36,039 bases of DNA from DAOUBA01 sp034432855 (GTDB lineage Bacteria > Chloroflexota > Anaerolineae > B4-G1): assembly GCA_034432855.1 (NCBI GenBank), contig DAOUBA010000121.1, forward strand, positions 1 to 36,039, in the 5' to 3' direction. Positions within the stretch are counted from its first letter, which is position 1; each line of letters starts with the position of its first letter. Under the pieces are notes generated by a model, which worked only from the letters and a program-made list of their open reading frames with translations, had not been told where the DNA came from and ran no database searches. The position numbers and the translations under genes are program-made. This document shows, piece by piece, positions 30,423 through 36,039 of the stretch.

Positions 30423-32648
30423 TCATTCTCCCAACTCTTCCAGCGCCTCACGGCAGGCGTCGCACTCCGGTGCGAGGTCTAGCGCAGCGCGGAAAGCCTG
30501 CCGGGCCAGATCGTGCTCCCCCAGTGCCTGCCATGCCAGCCCGGCACTGTAGTGCGCCTCGGCGTACTGTGGATCGATCTCCAACGCCGCCTCATATTCC
30601 GCCAATGCCTCCTGGTACAGCCTGTGGTTGTGGTAGATGTGTCCCAGGTCGGTGTGCAATTCGGCGCGCGTAGGCGCCAGGCGAAAGGCCTGCTCGTAGA
30701 AAGCAACGGCAGTTTCCAGGTGCGCCGTGTCCACTGCCTCGCTCCAATAGGCGTGCAGGATTCCGGCATCGGAGGTGTATTCCACTTTCAACGGCTCCAA
30801 GCGCCGAGCCTGGGCCAGGCTGCGGTCGGCGGCGGCAAGCAGATCGGCCTTGAGGACGGCCTGGTCATCGGGCAGAGCGCGGGCCAGGTTGTAGAGCGCC
30901 TCGCCGCGGAACTGGTGGGTGGTGGCCTGCCAGGGGATGAGCGCCAGCGCCCGGTTGTACCGCGCGAGACTCTCTTGCCACTGCCCGGCCTGGTCGAGGG
31001 CGCGTGCGCGGGCGACGAGGGTATCCGCCCACAACAGACCGCCTTCCAGCCGCACGGCAGTGAGCACCAGCAGCAGTGCTCCCAACACGGCGTAGATGCG
31101 CCAGCGGAGGCCCTCACCCCTCCCCCGGCGGCTGCGCCGCCACCCCCTCCCCTCTCCCGAATTCGGGAGAGGGGAGGGGGTCAGGGGGTGAGGTGAGGGC
31201 GTGGCCAGCCACGCCACACACAACCAACCCATCATCGTCGTCGCCGTCAGGGAGAACGCGAATTGCACCTCGACGAGATGAGCCGCCAGCGCGGCCAGCG
31301 GCGCAGCAACGCAGGCGCGCGCGGCGGCGTCGGGGGCGGCCCGCCAAAGCGTCCATCCACGCCGGGCACAAGCCACGCCCAACACCACCGTCGCCACCAG
31401 CCCCAGCCAGCCCTGCATCGCCAAAATGTCGAGTGTCTCGTTGTGGGCGCGGTCCCAGATAGCCCCGGGGTCCTCGATGTGCGCCAGTTCCGGCGGATAG
31501 TTGGCGGTGTAGACGTAGGCCGCCGTGTCCGGCCCATACCCTACCAGTGGCCGCAGCAGGTGTAGCCGGTCACCATCGAATCCCACCTGCGGCCAAGCCG
31601 TCACGATCCTACCGGCAGCCTGCCATAGCACCAGCCGCACGCGCGCGGTGCCGGTAGCGGGGTTCTGCAACGCCATGATCCGTTCCACATAGGGTAACTG
31701 CGCCAGACGCGAGGAGGGCACCAGGCCAAAGTTCAGCCCGGCCAGCAGCACAGCGGTCCCAAGCACGCCGCCACCCAATCCGGCCAGCACCAGCCGCCGC
31801 TGCGTGGGCCACAGCACGAGTGCACCGAAGAGCCCCAGTCCCACCAATGCGCCGAGCCACGGCCCGCGGCTCTGGGTGACGAGGAGGGCGGTGAGTTGGA
31901 AGGCCAGGGCGATGCTCCAGGCAGCGATACGTGATGCGTGAAACGTGAAACGTGAAACGCGAGGCGTGAGGCGTGAGGTATACTGTGTGAAGCCGGCCAG
32001 GGTGAAAGGGACGGTCATGATAAGATAAGCGCCGAGGAAGATGGGGTTGCCCAGGCTGCCGCCGGGCCGCCAGGTGAGGGGGTTCTCGCGCCAGTAGAGG
32101 GATTCGACGAAGGGGGTAAGGGCGACCAGGCTGCCGGCCAGGGCAACGGTGACGGCCAGCCGATGGCGTTGGGCCGGCGTGTGCAGGTGATGGGCGACGA
32201 GGAGCGCCCAGAGGATGAAGCAGAGCATCAGGTAGACGCCCTGCTGGCGCTGGTAGGAGCCCCACAGGCTGACCAGGGGGCTGATGGAGGTCAGGGTGGA
32301 GAGGGCAAGAGTGCCTGCCAAGAACAGGATGGGCCGCACGAGCGGGGCGCGCAGCCAACGGCGGAGGTCAGGGGATGTGGGCGCCCAGGCCAGCGCGATG
32401 AAATGGGCGGCGAGCATCAGGAGCGTCAGCGCCCGGAGCAGCGCCACCTTGGGCAATTCGTAGGCCAGGCCCCAGGGATTGACGGCCAGAGGCACGAGGA
32501 GGACTGTTGCCAGCCAGAGGGCTTCGATGAAAGTAGCGGCGGTGCGATGAAACGAATGGGAGATGGTTAGGCAGTCATCGGCCACGCTGGATAGTCCAGG
32601 AGGGTGTCCTCGGTGCTGGGGGCTGCGACGGTTGCCGTCATCAGGCAT
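30423..32648 (-). CDS. O-antigen ligase/polymerase (Wzy_C family) with C-terminal TPRs
   Basis: About 741 residues from ATG 32648; the start is uncertain. Around 10-12 membrane helices span residues 30-500. The large extracytoplasmic loop includes YGPDTAAYVYTANYPPELAH and DRAHNETLDILAMQGWLGL, which carries the conserved R-x-H-N of Wzy_C enzymes. The C-terminal 200 residues are TPR-like (ESLARYNRALALIP, AVAFYEQAFRLAPTRAELHT, EALAEYEAALEIDPQYAEAH). Such proteins polymerise or transfer lipid-linked glycans; relatives of PilO/PglL type glycosylate pilin, which the neighbouring pilin gene makes plausible. Two repeat insertions are translated: PHPLTPSPLPNSGEGRGW (about 31110-31193) and SRLTPRVSRFTFHASRI (31929-31977). 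Confidence 0.85.
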   Translation of the reverse strand: MPDDGNRRSPQHRGHPPGLSSVADDCLTISHSFHRTAATFIEALWLATVLLVPLAVNPWGLAYELPKVALLRALTLLMLAAHFIALAWAPTSPDLRRWLRAPLVRPILFLAGTLALSTLTSISPLVSLWGSYQRQQGVYLMLCFILWALLVAHHLHTPAQRHRLAVTVALAGSLVALTPFVESLYWRENPLTWRPGGSLGNPIFLGAYLIMTVPFTLAGFTQYTSRLTPRVSRFTFHASRIAAWSIALAFQLTALLVTQSRGPWLGALVGLGLFGALVLWPTQRRLVLAGLGGGVLGTAVLLAGLNFGLVPSSRLAQLPYVERIMALQNPATGTARVRLVLWQAAGRIVTAWPQVGFDGDRLHLLRPLVGYGPDTAAYVYTANYPPELAHIEDPGAIWDRAHNETLDILAMQGWLGLVATVVLGVACARRGWTLWRAAPDAAARACVAAPLAALAAHLVEVQFAFSLTATTMMGWLCVAWLATPSPHPLTPSPLPNSGEGRGWRRSRRGRGEGLRWRIYAVLGALLLVLTAVRLEGGLLWADTLVARARALDQAGQWQESLARYNRALALIPWQATTHQFRGEALYNLARALPDDQAVLKADLLAAADRSLAQARRLEPLKVEYTSDAGILHAYWSEAVDTAHLETAVAFYEQAFRLAPTRAELHTDLGHIYHNHRLYQEALAEYEAALEIDPQYAEAHYSAGLAWQALGEHDLARQAFRAALDLAPECDACREALEELGE
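31110..31193 (-). repeat. GC-rich palindromic element translated inside the Wzy gene
   Basis: It contains a perfect 38-base palindrome centred on GAATTC (31143-31180, arms of 19 bases), flanked by CCTCACCCC and GGGGTGAGG outer arms and a small inner hairpin. In frame it gives PHPLTPSPLPNSGEGRGW, the LTPSPLP-type peptide produced by a repeat common in many bacteria. It lies between the last membrane helices. Confidence 0.9.
31929..31977 (-). repeat. Seven-unit 7-bp repeat inside the Wzy gene
   Basis: On the plus strand: ACGTGAT, GCGTGAA, ACGTGAA, ACGTGAA, ACGCGAG, GCGTGAG, GCGTGAG. The gene reads the opposite strand (TTCACGT), which has no stop codons; the plus-strand orientation would contain TGA in every frame. 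Confidence 0.9.
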
Positions 32649-32686
32649 CCGGCAGTCGGTTAGTCGCAGCCCTCCCCCTGGCACTT

Positions 32687-32714
32687 ATTATAACACGCCT
32701 CAATCAAAAGGCAA
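32687..32714 (-). promoter_or_regulatory. Promoter of the Wzy gene
   Basis: On the minus strand, TTGCCT (32709-32714) and perfect TATAAT (32687-32692) with a 16-base spacer, just downstream of the pilin terminator. Confidence 0.65.
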
Positions 32715-32723
32715 CGCACGCGG

Positions 32724-32764
32724 AAAAAGAAACTCCCCGAAGGCGGGGCTTCTTCGGGGAGTTT
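32724..32764 (-). terminator. Intrinsic terminator of the pilin gene
   Basis: A 13-bp perfect stem (32752-32764 with 32730-32742) with a 9-base loop is followed on the minus strand by TTTCTTTTTCC. It lies 22 bases after the pilin stop. Confidence 0.9.
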
Positions 32765-32786
32765 GCCGATTTACGTGGGGTGGCTG

Positions 32787-33137
32787 TTATGGCCAGAGTG
32801 CCGGGGTGCAATCGGCTTCTTCGGACGCGGTCAGCACTTTGCCGCTGCTATCCCACGCGATGTAAAAACGCGACGTGCGCCGCAGATAAGTCCCAAACCC
32901 AGAAGTGTTCGGCCCGACCTTCTCACAGTTCGTAGAGGCGGTGATTGTACTGAGGTTCTGGACTGTCATGTAGACATCAATCGCCGTCTGCACCATGTCC
33001 GCCTCTGCCTCAGCAGTTACCCGTTTGGCATTATTGCCCACGTTATTCAGGTACAGCGCCGTCAACCCAAAGAGGACGGCCAGGATGGCGATGACCACCA
33101 GCAACTCGATCAATGTGAAACCGCGTTCGTTTTTCAT
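32787..33137 (-). CDS. Type IV pilin-like protein
   Basis: A 116-residue prepilin. The leader MKNERG precedes FTLIELLVVIAILAVLFGL: prepilin peptidase cuts after G6, F7 is N-methylated and E11 (mature position 5) is the conserved assembly glutamate. The remainder is a small globular domain with two cysteines (C in TASTNCEKVG and EEADCTPALWP) that could form the usual C-terminal disulfide loop. AGGAGGTG gives a strong ribosome site. A strong intrinsic terminator follows, so it is a single-gene transcript and may be highly expressed as the major pilin. PilT and prepilin peptidase genes are nearby. Confidence 0.92.
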   Translation of the reverse strand: MKNERGFTLIELLVVIAILAVLFGLTALYLNNVGNNAKRVTAEAEADMVQTAIDVYMTVQNLSTITASTNCEKVGPNTSGFGTYLRRTSRFYIAWDSSGKVLTASEEADCTPALWP

Positions 33138-33194
33138 TTTCCACCTCCTGAGAGTTTAGAGCCCGCGATAAGGGCTTGTCTATGATTTGCCCCC

Positions 33195-33251
33195 ATTATA
33201 TGGGAATCCTCCAAAAAGGGGGTTACGCCCACGTTACGCCTTGGTTACAAC
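33195..33251 (-). promoter_or_regulatory. Pilin promoter region with phased direct repeats
   Basis: A perfect TATAAT lies on the minus strand at 33195-33200, about 58 bases before the pilin start, without a good -35 box. Upstream are three direct repeats at 11-base intervals, read on the plus strand as GTTACGCC (33222), GTTACGCC (33233) and GTTACAAC (33244). One-turn phasing is typical for activator binding sites. Confidence 0.55.
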
Positions 33252-33341
33252 AGTGTTTACCCCTACCAGGACTTGGGTACCATACCGGCACAGGGCTGGC
33301 ACCGGCTTGGGCTGATGGGGACAGGCTTTCCGGTCTGGCGT

Positions 33342-33363
33342 GCACGGGCTGGAAAGCCCGTGC
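33342..33363. repeat. 9-bp hairpin at the end of pilT
   Basis: GCACGGGCT (33342-33350), GGAA loop, AGCCCGTGC (33355-33363), three bases beyond the pilT stop codon. The motif is a known kind of dispersed palindrome; it may protect the transcript end or act as a weak terminator. Confidence 0.6.
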
Positions 33364-33365
33364 CA

Positions 33366-34430
33366 CTATGAGCCGCCCAGCAGGCGGCGCAGGTTGTCGG
33401 GATCGGCGGTGTGCAGCAGCGCCTCGTCGAGGGTGATGGCCTGGCTGCGGTAGAGGTCGCGCAGCGCCTGATCGAGCGTCTGCATGCCGTGCTCGCGGCC
33501 GGACTGCATGGCGCTGAGCATCTGCGGCGTGCGACCTTCGCGGATCAGGTTGCGCACGGCAGGGGTGCCGATCATCACCTCACACACGGGCAGGCGGCCG
33601 GCGCCATCGGCACGCAACACCAGCCGTTGGGCGATCACCCCCGCCAACGTCATCGCCAACTGGGTGCGCACCTGCGCCTGCTGGTGCGCCGGAAAGACGT
33701 CCACGATGCGATCAATCGCCTCCGGGGCGCTGGGAGTATGCAGCGTCGTCAACACCAGGTGGCCGGTCTCGGCGGCGGTCAGCGTGGCGGCGATGGTTTC
33801 CAGGTCGCGCATCTCGCCGACCATGATCACGTCCGGGTCCTGACGCAGCACGTGCTTGAGCGCCGCCGCGAAGGAGCGCGTGTCGCTCCCCACCTCCCGT
33901 TGGGTGATGATGCTGCGCCTGTCCTGGAACACGTACTCGATGGGGTTCTCGACGGTGACGATGTGGCGGGCCAGATTGCGGTTGACGTGCTCGATCATCG
34001 CGGCGAGCGTGGTGGATTTGCCGCAGGCAGCGGGGCCGGTGATGAGCACCAATCCTCTGGGGAGCGTCGCCAGCCGGGCGCACACTCCCGGCAATCCCAG
34101 TTCGACCAGTGTGGGCACCTGACGGGGGATGGCGCGCAGCGCCAGGCAGATGGAGCCGCGCTGACGAGCGGCGTTGACGCGGAAGCGCGCCTCTGTGCCG
34201 AAATCGTAAGCGAAATCCAGTTCCAGGTCGCGGGCAAAGGTCTCTCGCTGCCCCTCGTCCGTCAACTCCTCGAGCATCCGTTGCAACGCCGCTTCGTCGG
34301 GCGTGGGCCAATCGGGCTGCGGGAGCAACTGGCCGTGGATGCGCAGCACGGGCGGCTGGCCGGCCTTGAGGTGCAGGTCGGAAGCGCTGCGTTCGAGCAT
34401 GCGGTGTAAGAATGATTCGATCTGGCTCAC
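33366..34430 (-). CDS. pilT: Type IV pilus retraction ATPase (PilT)
   Basis: A 354-residue hexameric ATPase that depolymerises pili at the inner membrane. N-terminal PAS-like domain (1-110, SASDLHLKAGQPPVLRIHG), then the RecA-like domain: Walker A GPAACGKST (132-140), Asp box IVTVENPIEYVF, Walker B DPDVIMVGEMRD, and His box TGHLVLTTLHT. The C-terminal AVRNLIRE matches the AIRNLIRE motif required for retraction, which separates PilT from PilB. The Walker A is unusual: Ala-Ala-Cys replaces Thr-Gly-Ser, though the essential GKS remains. Between the pilin and prepilin peptidase genes on the same strand. Confidence 0.94.
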   Translation of the reverse strand: MSQIESFLHRMLERSASDLHLKAGQPPVLRIHGQLLPQPDWPTPDEAALQRMLEELTDEGQRETFARDLELDFAYDFGTEARFRVNAARQRGSICLALRAIPRQVPTLVELGLPGVCARLATLPRGLVLITGPAACGKSTTLAAMIEHVNRNLARHIVTVENPIEYVFQDRRSIITQREVGSDTRSFAAALKHVLRQDPDVIMVGEMRDLETIAATLTAAETGHLVLTTLHTPSAPEAIDRIVDVFPAHQQAQVRTQLAMTLAGVIAQRLVLRADGAGRLPVCEVMIGTPAVRNLIREGRTPQMLSAMQSGREHGMQTLDQALRDLYRSQAITLDEALLHTADPDNLRRLLGGS

Positions 34431-34450
34431 GGAGCAATCTCCATAGGGAT

Positions 34451-34470
34451 GCGTATTGCGTATTGCGTAT
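34451..34470. repeat. 7-bp repeat, left flank of the four-helix-bundle gene
   Basis: GCGTATTGCGTATTGCGTAT, two and a half ATTGCGT units, ends one base before the stop codon of the four-helix gene. It is the inverted counterpart of the tract at 34946-34971. Confidence 0.9.
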
Positions 34471-34935
34471 CTATATGGGCGGGTTGTCGAAAATGGCTGT
34501 GGCGTCCGTTTCGTAAAGTGCCCGTTCCTCTCGCAGTTTGTAGCCTCGTTCGGCGGGGATGACGGTGAGCAGCAGACAGATGATCTCGGTCAGCAGCCTG
34601 ATGCGGTGTGGAGCGACGGCTTCTGGTAGAGCATGGCGCGCCTGGTAATACCAGGTACGGGCCTCGCGGGCCGAGCCCAGGGCATATTCGTAGAACCTTG
34701 CCTGATCCTTGCCGGATTGACGGCTGTAACCTTCGGCGATGTTGGCGCTAATGGAGCCGACGGCACGGTACAGTTGGTCCGCCAGGCTGATCGTGCGCTT
34801 GTCCTGGATCAATCTGGATACATCGTGCCAGGCAAGGTCGCCAGCAAAGAGAGCCAGCCGGTAAACCTTCATATGCCAGAGCGGATCATTGGTCAACTCC
34901 GCCGGCACCGCAGCCAACCACTCCTCGTAATTCAT
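34471..34935 (-). CDS. Four-helix-bundle protein (23S rRNA intervening-sequence / S23 family)
   Basis: A 154-residue all-helical protein: WHMKVYRLALFAGDLAWHDV, ISLADQLYRAVGSISANIAE, GYSRQSGKDQARFYEYALGS and ARTWYYQARHALPE. The 'R.A.SI.ANIAEG..R' and 'F...A.GSA.E......A' patterns are those of the S23/four-helix-bundle family, often found inside 23S rRNA intervening sequences or next to retroelements, with unclear function (nucleic-acid binding is suspected). It interrupts the pilT-pilD order and is flanked on both sides by inverted 7-bp repeats. This suggests arrival as a unit. Confidence 0.85.
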   Translation of the reverse strand: MNYEEWLAAVPAELTNDPLWHMKVYRLALFAGDLAWHDVSRLIQDKRTISLADQLYRAVGSISANIAEGYSRQSGKDQARFYEYALGSAREARTWYYQARHALPEAVAPHRIRLLTEIICLLLTVIPAERGYKLREERALYETDATAIFDNPPI

Positions 34936-34945
34936 CCAATCCTCC

Positions 34946-34971
34946 TACGCAATACGAAATACGCAATACGC
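34946..34971. repeat. 7-bp repeat, right flank of the four-helix-bundle gene
   Basis: TACGCAATACGAAATACGCA followed by ATACGC, ending one base before the stop codon of the prepilin peptidase gene. Its reverse complement matches the left flank over GCGTATTGCGTATT. Confidence 0.9.
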
Positions 34972-34972
34972 C

Positions 34973-35749
34973 CTACATGACCCCCGCCAATGCCTGGAAG
35001 GCGCGCAGCATTTCGTTTCCAAAGAGTAGCGCTGCCCCGCCGCCCAGCGCCAGGAACGGCCCCAGGGGGATCGTGTCTCGGCGCTTGCGATGGCCCAGCG
35101 CCAGCAGCACCCCGGCCACCAGCCCGCCGGAGATGAAGGCGACGAACAGCGCGAACAGCACCCCTGGCAGTCCGGTGACCAGCCCGACGAAGCCGGCCAG
35201 CTTGGCATCGCCCCAGCCCATCCCGTGCGGCACCAGCACGATGACGAGCACAATGACGCCGGCGCCCAGCAGGCCACCACCCAGGCGATACAAGAGGCCG
35301 GGCCCACCGGCCAACAGCGCCCCAAGCAGCCCCAGCCCGATGGCCGGAAAGGTCACGCGATCCAGGATCAGCCCGTGTTCCAGGTCGGTGACGGTGACGG
35401 CTACCAGCACGGCCAGATAGGTGCTGGCGAGGAGGAGCGCGATCCAGGCGCTCGGGGTGGCCGGGGCGATCTTGCAGGCGGCCAGGGCGAACAGAAGGCC
35501 CGTTCCCAATTCTACGGCCAGGACACGTGCGCCGACAGGCGCCTTGCAGGTGCGGCAGCGCCCGCGGAGCGCCAGGTAACTCAGCACCGGCAGCAGTTCC
35601 GGTGCCGTCAGCCGGCGGCCACATGCCTCACAATGCGAGGGGGGATGCAGGAGCGAACCGCCCTCAGGCAGCCGGTCGGCGACGACGTTGAGGAAACTGC
35701 CAACGGCACTACCCAGGAATCCCCAGAAAACGATCAGCGGGACAGCCAT
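34973..35749 (-). CDS. pilD: Prepilin peptidase / N-methyltransferase (PilD)
   Basis: A 258-residue integral membrane aspartic protease that cleaves the pilin leader and methylates the new N-terminus. Catalytic aspartates: D122 in VTDLEHGLI and D181 in GMGWGDAKLAGF. The cytoplasmic zinc-binding loop needed for methylation has two CxxC pairs, C40/C43 and C65/C68. About eight membrane helices. ATG 35749 is preferred because it starts the conserved first helix (MAVPLIVFWGFLGSAVGSFLNVV); longer in-frame starts reach into a GC-rich repeat. The pilin encoded at 32787 is an expected substrate. The stop lies directly against the repeat at 34946. Confidence 0.93.
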   Translation of the reverse strand: MAVPLIVFWGFLGSAVGSFLNVVADRLPEGGSLLHPPSHCEACGRRLTAPELLPVLSYLALRGRCRTCKAPVGARVLAVELGTGLLFALAACKIAPATPSAWIALLLASTYLAVLVAVTVTDLEHGLILDRVTFPAIGLGLLGALLAGGPGLLYRLGGGLLGAGVIVLVIVLVPHGMGWGDAKLAGFVGLVTGLPGVLFALFVAFISGGLVAGVLLALGHRKRRDTIPLGPFLALGGGAALLFGNEMLRAFQALAGVM

Positions 35750-35858
35750 CGCATCACAACCCGGCAGAATCAGCGAGAAGTCGTAATCACCCAGGCTGGT
35801 CTGGTTTTTTGGCCGCACTGCCGTGAACAGGCGGGGCTGGACCCCACCCATCCCCACC

Positions 35859-35915
35859 CCGGCCCTCCCCTTCCCTCCCCGCAACGGAGAGTGAAGGGAA
35901 GGGTGAGGGAGGGGC
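35859..35915. repeat. GC-rich imperfect palindrome upstream of pilD
   Basis: A pyrimidine-rich arm (containing CCCTTCCCT, 35868-35876) faces a purine-rich arm (AGGGAAGGG, 35895-35903, continuing GTGAGGGAGGGG). It resembles the element translated inside the Wzy gene but is more degenerate. Confidence 0.65.
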
Positions 35916-35958
35916 TAGCATTACCCTTGAACGCACTTTAACAACCGCACAACTGGAA

Positions 35959-35987
35959 TTGACGGTGAAGCGGGCGCGTGGTAAACT
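35959..35987 (+). promoter_or_regulatory. Promoter of the rightmost gene
   Basis: TTGACG (35959-35964) and TAAACT (35982-35987), 17-base spacer, about 30 bases before the start codon. Confidence 0.6.
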
Positions 35988-36018
35988 ACAGGCCATCCCT
36001 TGCCACGAGGAGGTTGCG

Positions 36019-36039
36019 ATGAACCATCCCCCTGCCGTA
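36019..36039 (+). CDS. Start of a gene cut by the right edge
   Basis: ATG 36019 follows GAGGAGG with 5 bases between, behind a sigma-70-like promoter. Only seven codons (MNHPPAV) are inside the window, so no function can be given. Confidence 0.65.

Noticed and set aside
33411..34409. Long plus-strand open frame opposite pilT
   Set aside because: Antisense shadow; the minus strand has every PilT motif.

Overview
The window is 36 kb of GC-rich bacterial chromosome with short intergenic gaps. Gene content and architecture suggest a member of the Chloroflexota (Anaerolineae-like). The clues are an FMN riboswitch in front of a RibXY-type transporter, a PMT/GT39-like membrane glycosyltransferase with a C-terminal beta domain, an O-antigen-ligase protein ending in TPRs, a type IV pilus locus, and many short simple-repeat tracts. 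This assignment is an inference; no rRNA or other marker gene is present, and I see no tRNA or CRISPR array.

Layout, left to right. (1) 1-1.5 kb: 5' part of a membrane protein, a VapBC-type toxin-antitoxin pair and a small nucleotidyltransferase. (2) 1.6-8.9 kb: a cysteine-rich unknown protein, a lipoprotein glycoside hydrolase, a GT39-like glycosyltransferase, dihydrolipoamide dehydrogenase and a membrane-anchored zinc metallopeptidase. (3) 8.9-11.9 kb: a consensus promoter, an FMN riboswitch with a terminator, and a three-gene riboflavin-type ABC transporter. (4) 11.9-14.4 kb, minus strand: a TetR regulator and a double-SDR fusion protein, with a palindromic operator just downstream of the promoter; then a 305-bp MITE-like element. 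(5) 14.8-23.5 kb: alpha-xylosidase (YicI type), LysM-L,D-transpeptidase, a small lipoprotein, GT2 glycosyltransferase, a baeRF-type protein (eRF1 relative), and a dnaJ-htrA operon. (6) 23.6-27.2 kb: a Zur-like regulator with zinc ABC transporter genes and DUF523, behind a consensus promoter and palindromic operator. (7) 27.4-30.2 kb: cNMP-binding protein, a small unknown protein and a REC-GAF-PAS-histidine kinase. (8) 30.4-35.8 kb, minus strand: Wzy/TPR protein, type IV pilin, PilT, a four-helix-bundle protein framed by inverted repeats, and prepilin peptidase. The window ends seven codons into the next gene.

The most unusual feature runs through the whole window. Several families of micro-tandem repeats (units of 4, 7, 8, 11 and 15 bp) and a GC-rich palindromic element occur not only between genes but inside or at the ends of coding sequences, with the reading frame preserved. 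They form internal peptide inserts in the glycoside hydrolase, the GT39-like protein (three tracts) and the Wzy protein (two tracts). They encode the N-terminus of the zinc transporter ATPase, both ends of the metallopeptidase, and the last codons of the riboflavin permease. Units of 7 and 8 bp shift phase every copy, and the tracts found inside genes are in orientations free of stop codons. This looks like a continuing process of repeat seeding and expansion that remodels proteins.
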